Assembly: GCF_918741285.1 (NCBI RefSeq)
Contig: NZ_CAKKNC010000007.1
Location: 148,737 to 212,736, forward strand
DNA length: 64,000 nt
Direction of reading: 5' to 3'
From: Sphingobium sp. CECT 9361
GTDB lineage: Bacteria > Pseudomonadota > Alphaproteobacteria > Sphingomonadales > Sphingomonadaceae
A program made the position numbers and the translations under genes. Shown in pieces: positions 63,440 through 64,000 of this stretch. The notes under the pieces are model-generated. The model was given only the letters and a program-made list of their open reading frames with translations, did not search any database and was not told the origin of the DNA. The first letter of the stretch is position 1, and each line of letters begins with the position of its first letter.

Positions 63440-63873
63440 ATGCCTTCAATCCGCAACACCGTCGATCGCCTGGCCGCCTGGCGGGCAGGCCGATCGTATG
63501 TCACGCTGCGCTTCACGGTCCAAAAGCGGCTTGCGCCCATCGTCGAGCCGCTGATCGAGCGGCTGCTGCCGTTCGATGACGATGGCGAAACCTACCGTTG
63601 CTCGATCATTCAATGGACGCTGAACGAACGTCCCGTTCTGCATACCCACCGTGGCGTCGTATCGACCTTGCGGATAGATGGCCCGTTGCAGGACGCGGGC
63701 CACACCTCTTTCCCGCTGGGCGGGCTGATTGAAGCCCCCCATGTTACCGCGCATCTTGATCCCATCGCAGCACGTCGGCTCGATAGCCGGTTGCAGGATG
63801 CCATCGACGGGGTGATCCAGGACTGGATCGTAGAACATGGCCTTTACGATCGACCACGCCAGCGCCGGGAGAT
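63440..63873 (+). pseudogene. Unrecognised gene apparently interrupted by an insertion sequence
   Basis: A reading frame with a good AAAGGA ribosome binding site starts MPSIRNTVDRLAAWRAGRSY and continues through LIERLLPFDDDGETYRCSII for about 145 codons. It then enters sequence resembling the end of an IS3-type element near 63874 without reaching a stop. The frame stays open to the window end, so the natural C-terminus is lost or displaced. No family is recognised. It follows the AlpA-type gene on the same strand. Confidence 0.5.
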
Positions 63874-64000
63874 TGATCTGCCCCCCGCTGAGTGGCCCAG
63901 AGACTATGATAGTCTGGACCACGAAGGGGACATTGAATGCCAAGCAAGAAGCACAAGCCGGAAGAGATCATCGGCAAGCTACGTGAAGTTGAGATCATAT
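63874..64000 (+). mobile_element. Left end of an IS3-family insertion sequence (continues beyond window)
   Basis: The likely left inverted repeat starts with TGATCTGCCCCCCGCTGAGT, 63 bases ahead of the transposase start codon, which is the usual IS3 layout. Only the left end is in the window, so the element cannot be completed or named. Confidence 0.7.
63937..64000 (+). CDS. IS3-family transposase OrfA, N-terminal part
   Basis: The frame reads MPSKKHKPEEIIGKLREVEI, the usual start of the DNA-binding OrfA of IS3 elements, which begins with a basic segment and a helix-turn-helix. GAAGGGG precedes the ATG. The rest lies outside the window. Confidence 0.85.
   Translation, partial: MPSKKHKPEEIIGKLREVEII

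Overview
This 64 kb window is chromosomal DNA of an alphaproteobacterium, almost certainly a sphingomonad (Sphingomonadaceae: Sphingobium/Sphingomonas/Sphingopyxis type). The grounds are the GC-rich coding style, the F0 cluster in the order AtpI-a-c-b'-b without the F1 genes, yajC-secD-secF followed by an Mth938-like gene, a large TonB-dependent receptor, a second MreB-like gene and short hairpin repeats of a kind common in this family. The genus is an inference from gene content; no rRNA is present.

Layout. 1-2.9 kb: the end of purL and a frameshifted lipoprotein gene. 3.1-6.5 kb: a BioC-like methyltransferase, DUF3052 and DUF418 proteins, then bacterioferritin-associated ferredoxin (a 56-residue gene) and bacterioferritin. 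6.5-16.4 kb: a long leftward block with an orphan HPt protein, TusA-like protein, der, bamB, a YfgM-like TPR protein, panB, a secreted protein, a TonB receptor, a YezD-like protein, an RBBP9-like hydrolase and a four-cysteine Rrf2 regulator. 16.5-23.6 kb: glycerophosphodiesterase, YffB-like reductase, RidA, PhoD-like phosphatase, tRNA-Gly, and two ion or anion transporters. 23.7-28.7 kb: two transglutaminase-like proteins, an N-formylglutamate amidohydrolase, an MreB paralogue and a YihY protein. 28.8-36.4 kb: tamB/tamA and an AI-2E-family permease. 36.5-42.8 kb: glmS/glmU, gph, a crotonase, Cu/Zn superoxide dismutase and a BI-1 protein. 42.9-50.4 kb: radC, the ydbH-ynbE-ydbL operon and F0 ATP synthase. 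50.5-61.6 kb: uvrC, an acyl-CoA dehydrogenase with a MerR regulator, VOC and DUF6456 proteins, an XRE regulator, a glycosyltransferase, secF, secD and yajC.

The last 2 kb, downstream of tRNA-Pro(GGG), looks accessory: an unrecognised membrane protein, an AlpA-type regulator, and an unrecognised gene apparently cut by an IS3-family element that runs off the window.

Most of the window is housekeeping. A strong theme is envelope building: BamB, TamA/TamB, YdbH/YnbE/YdbL, SecDF/YajC, GlmS/GlmU, an MreB paralogue and a Sec-associated TPR protein lie within 55 kb. The places most likely to repay attention are the Rrf2/hydrolase/YezD/TonB-receptor cassette with a 17-bp operator-like palindrome, the transglutaminase pair in which one member lacks the usual histidine, the MerR dyad at 54811, and the tRNA-Pro boundary region. 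No CRISPR array, riboswitch, prophage or obvious defence system was found.
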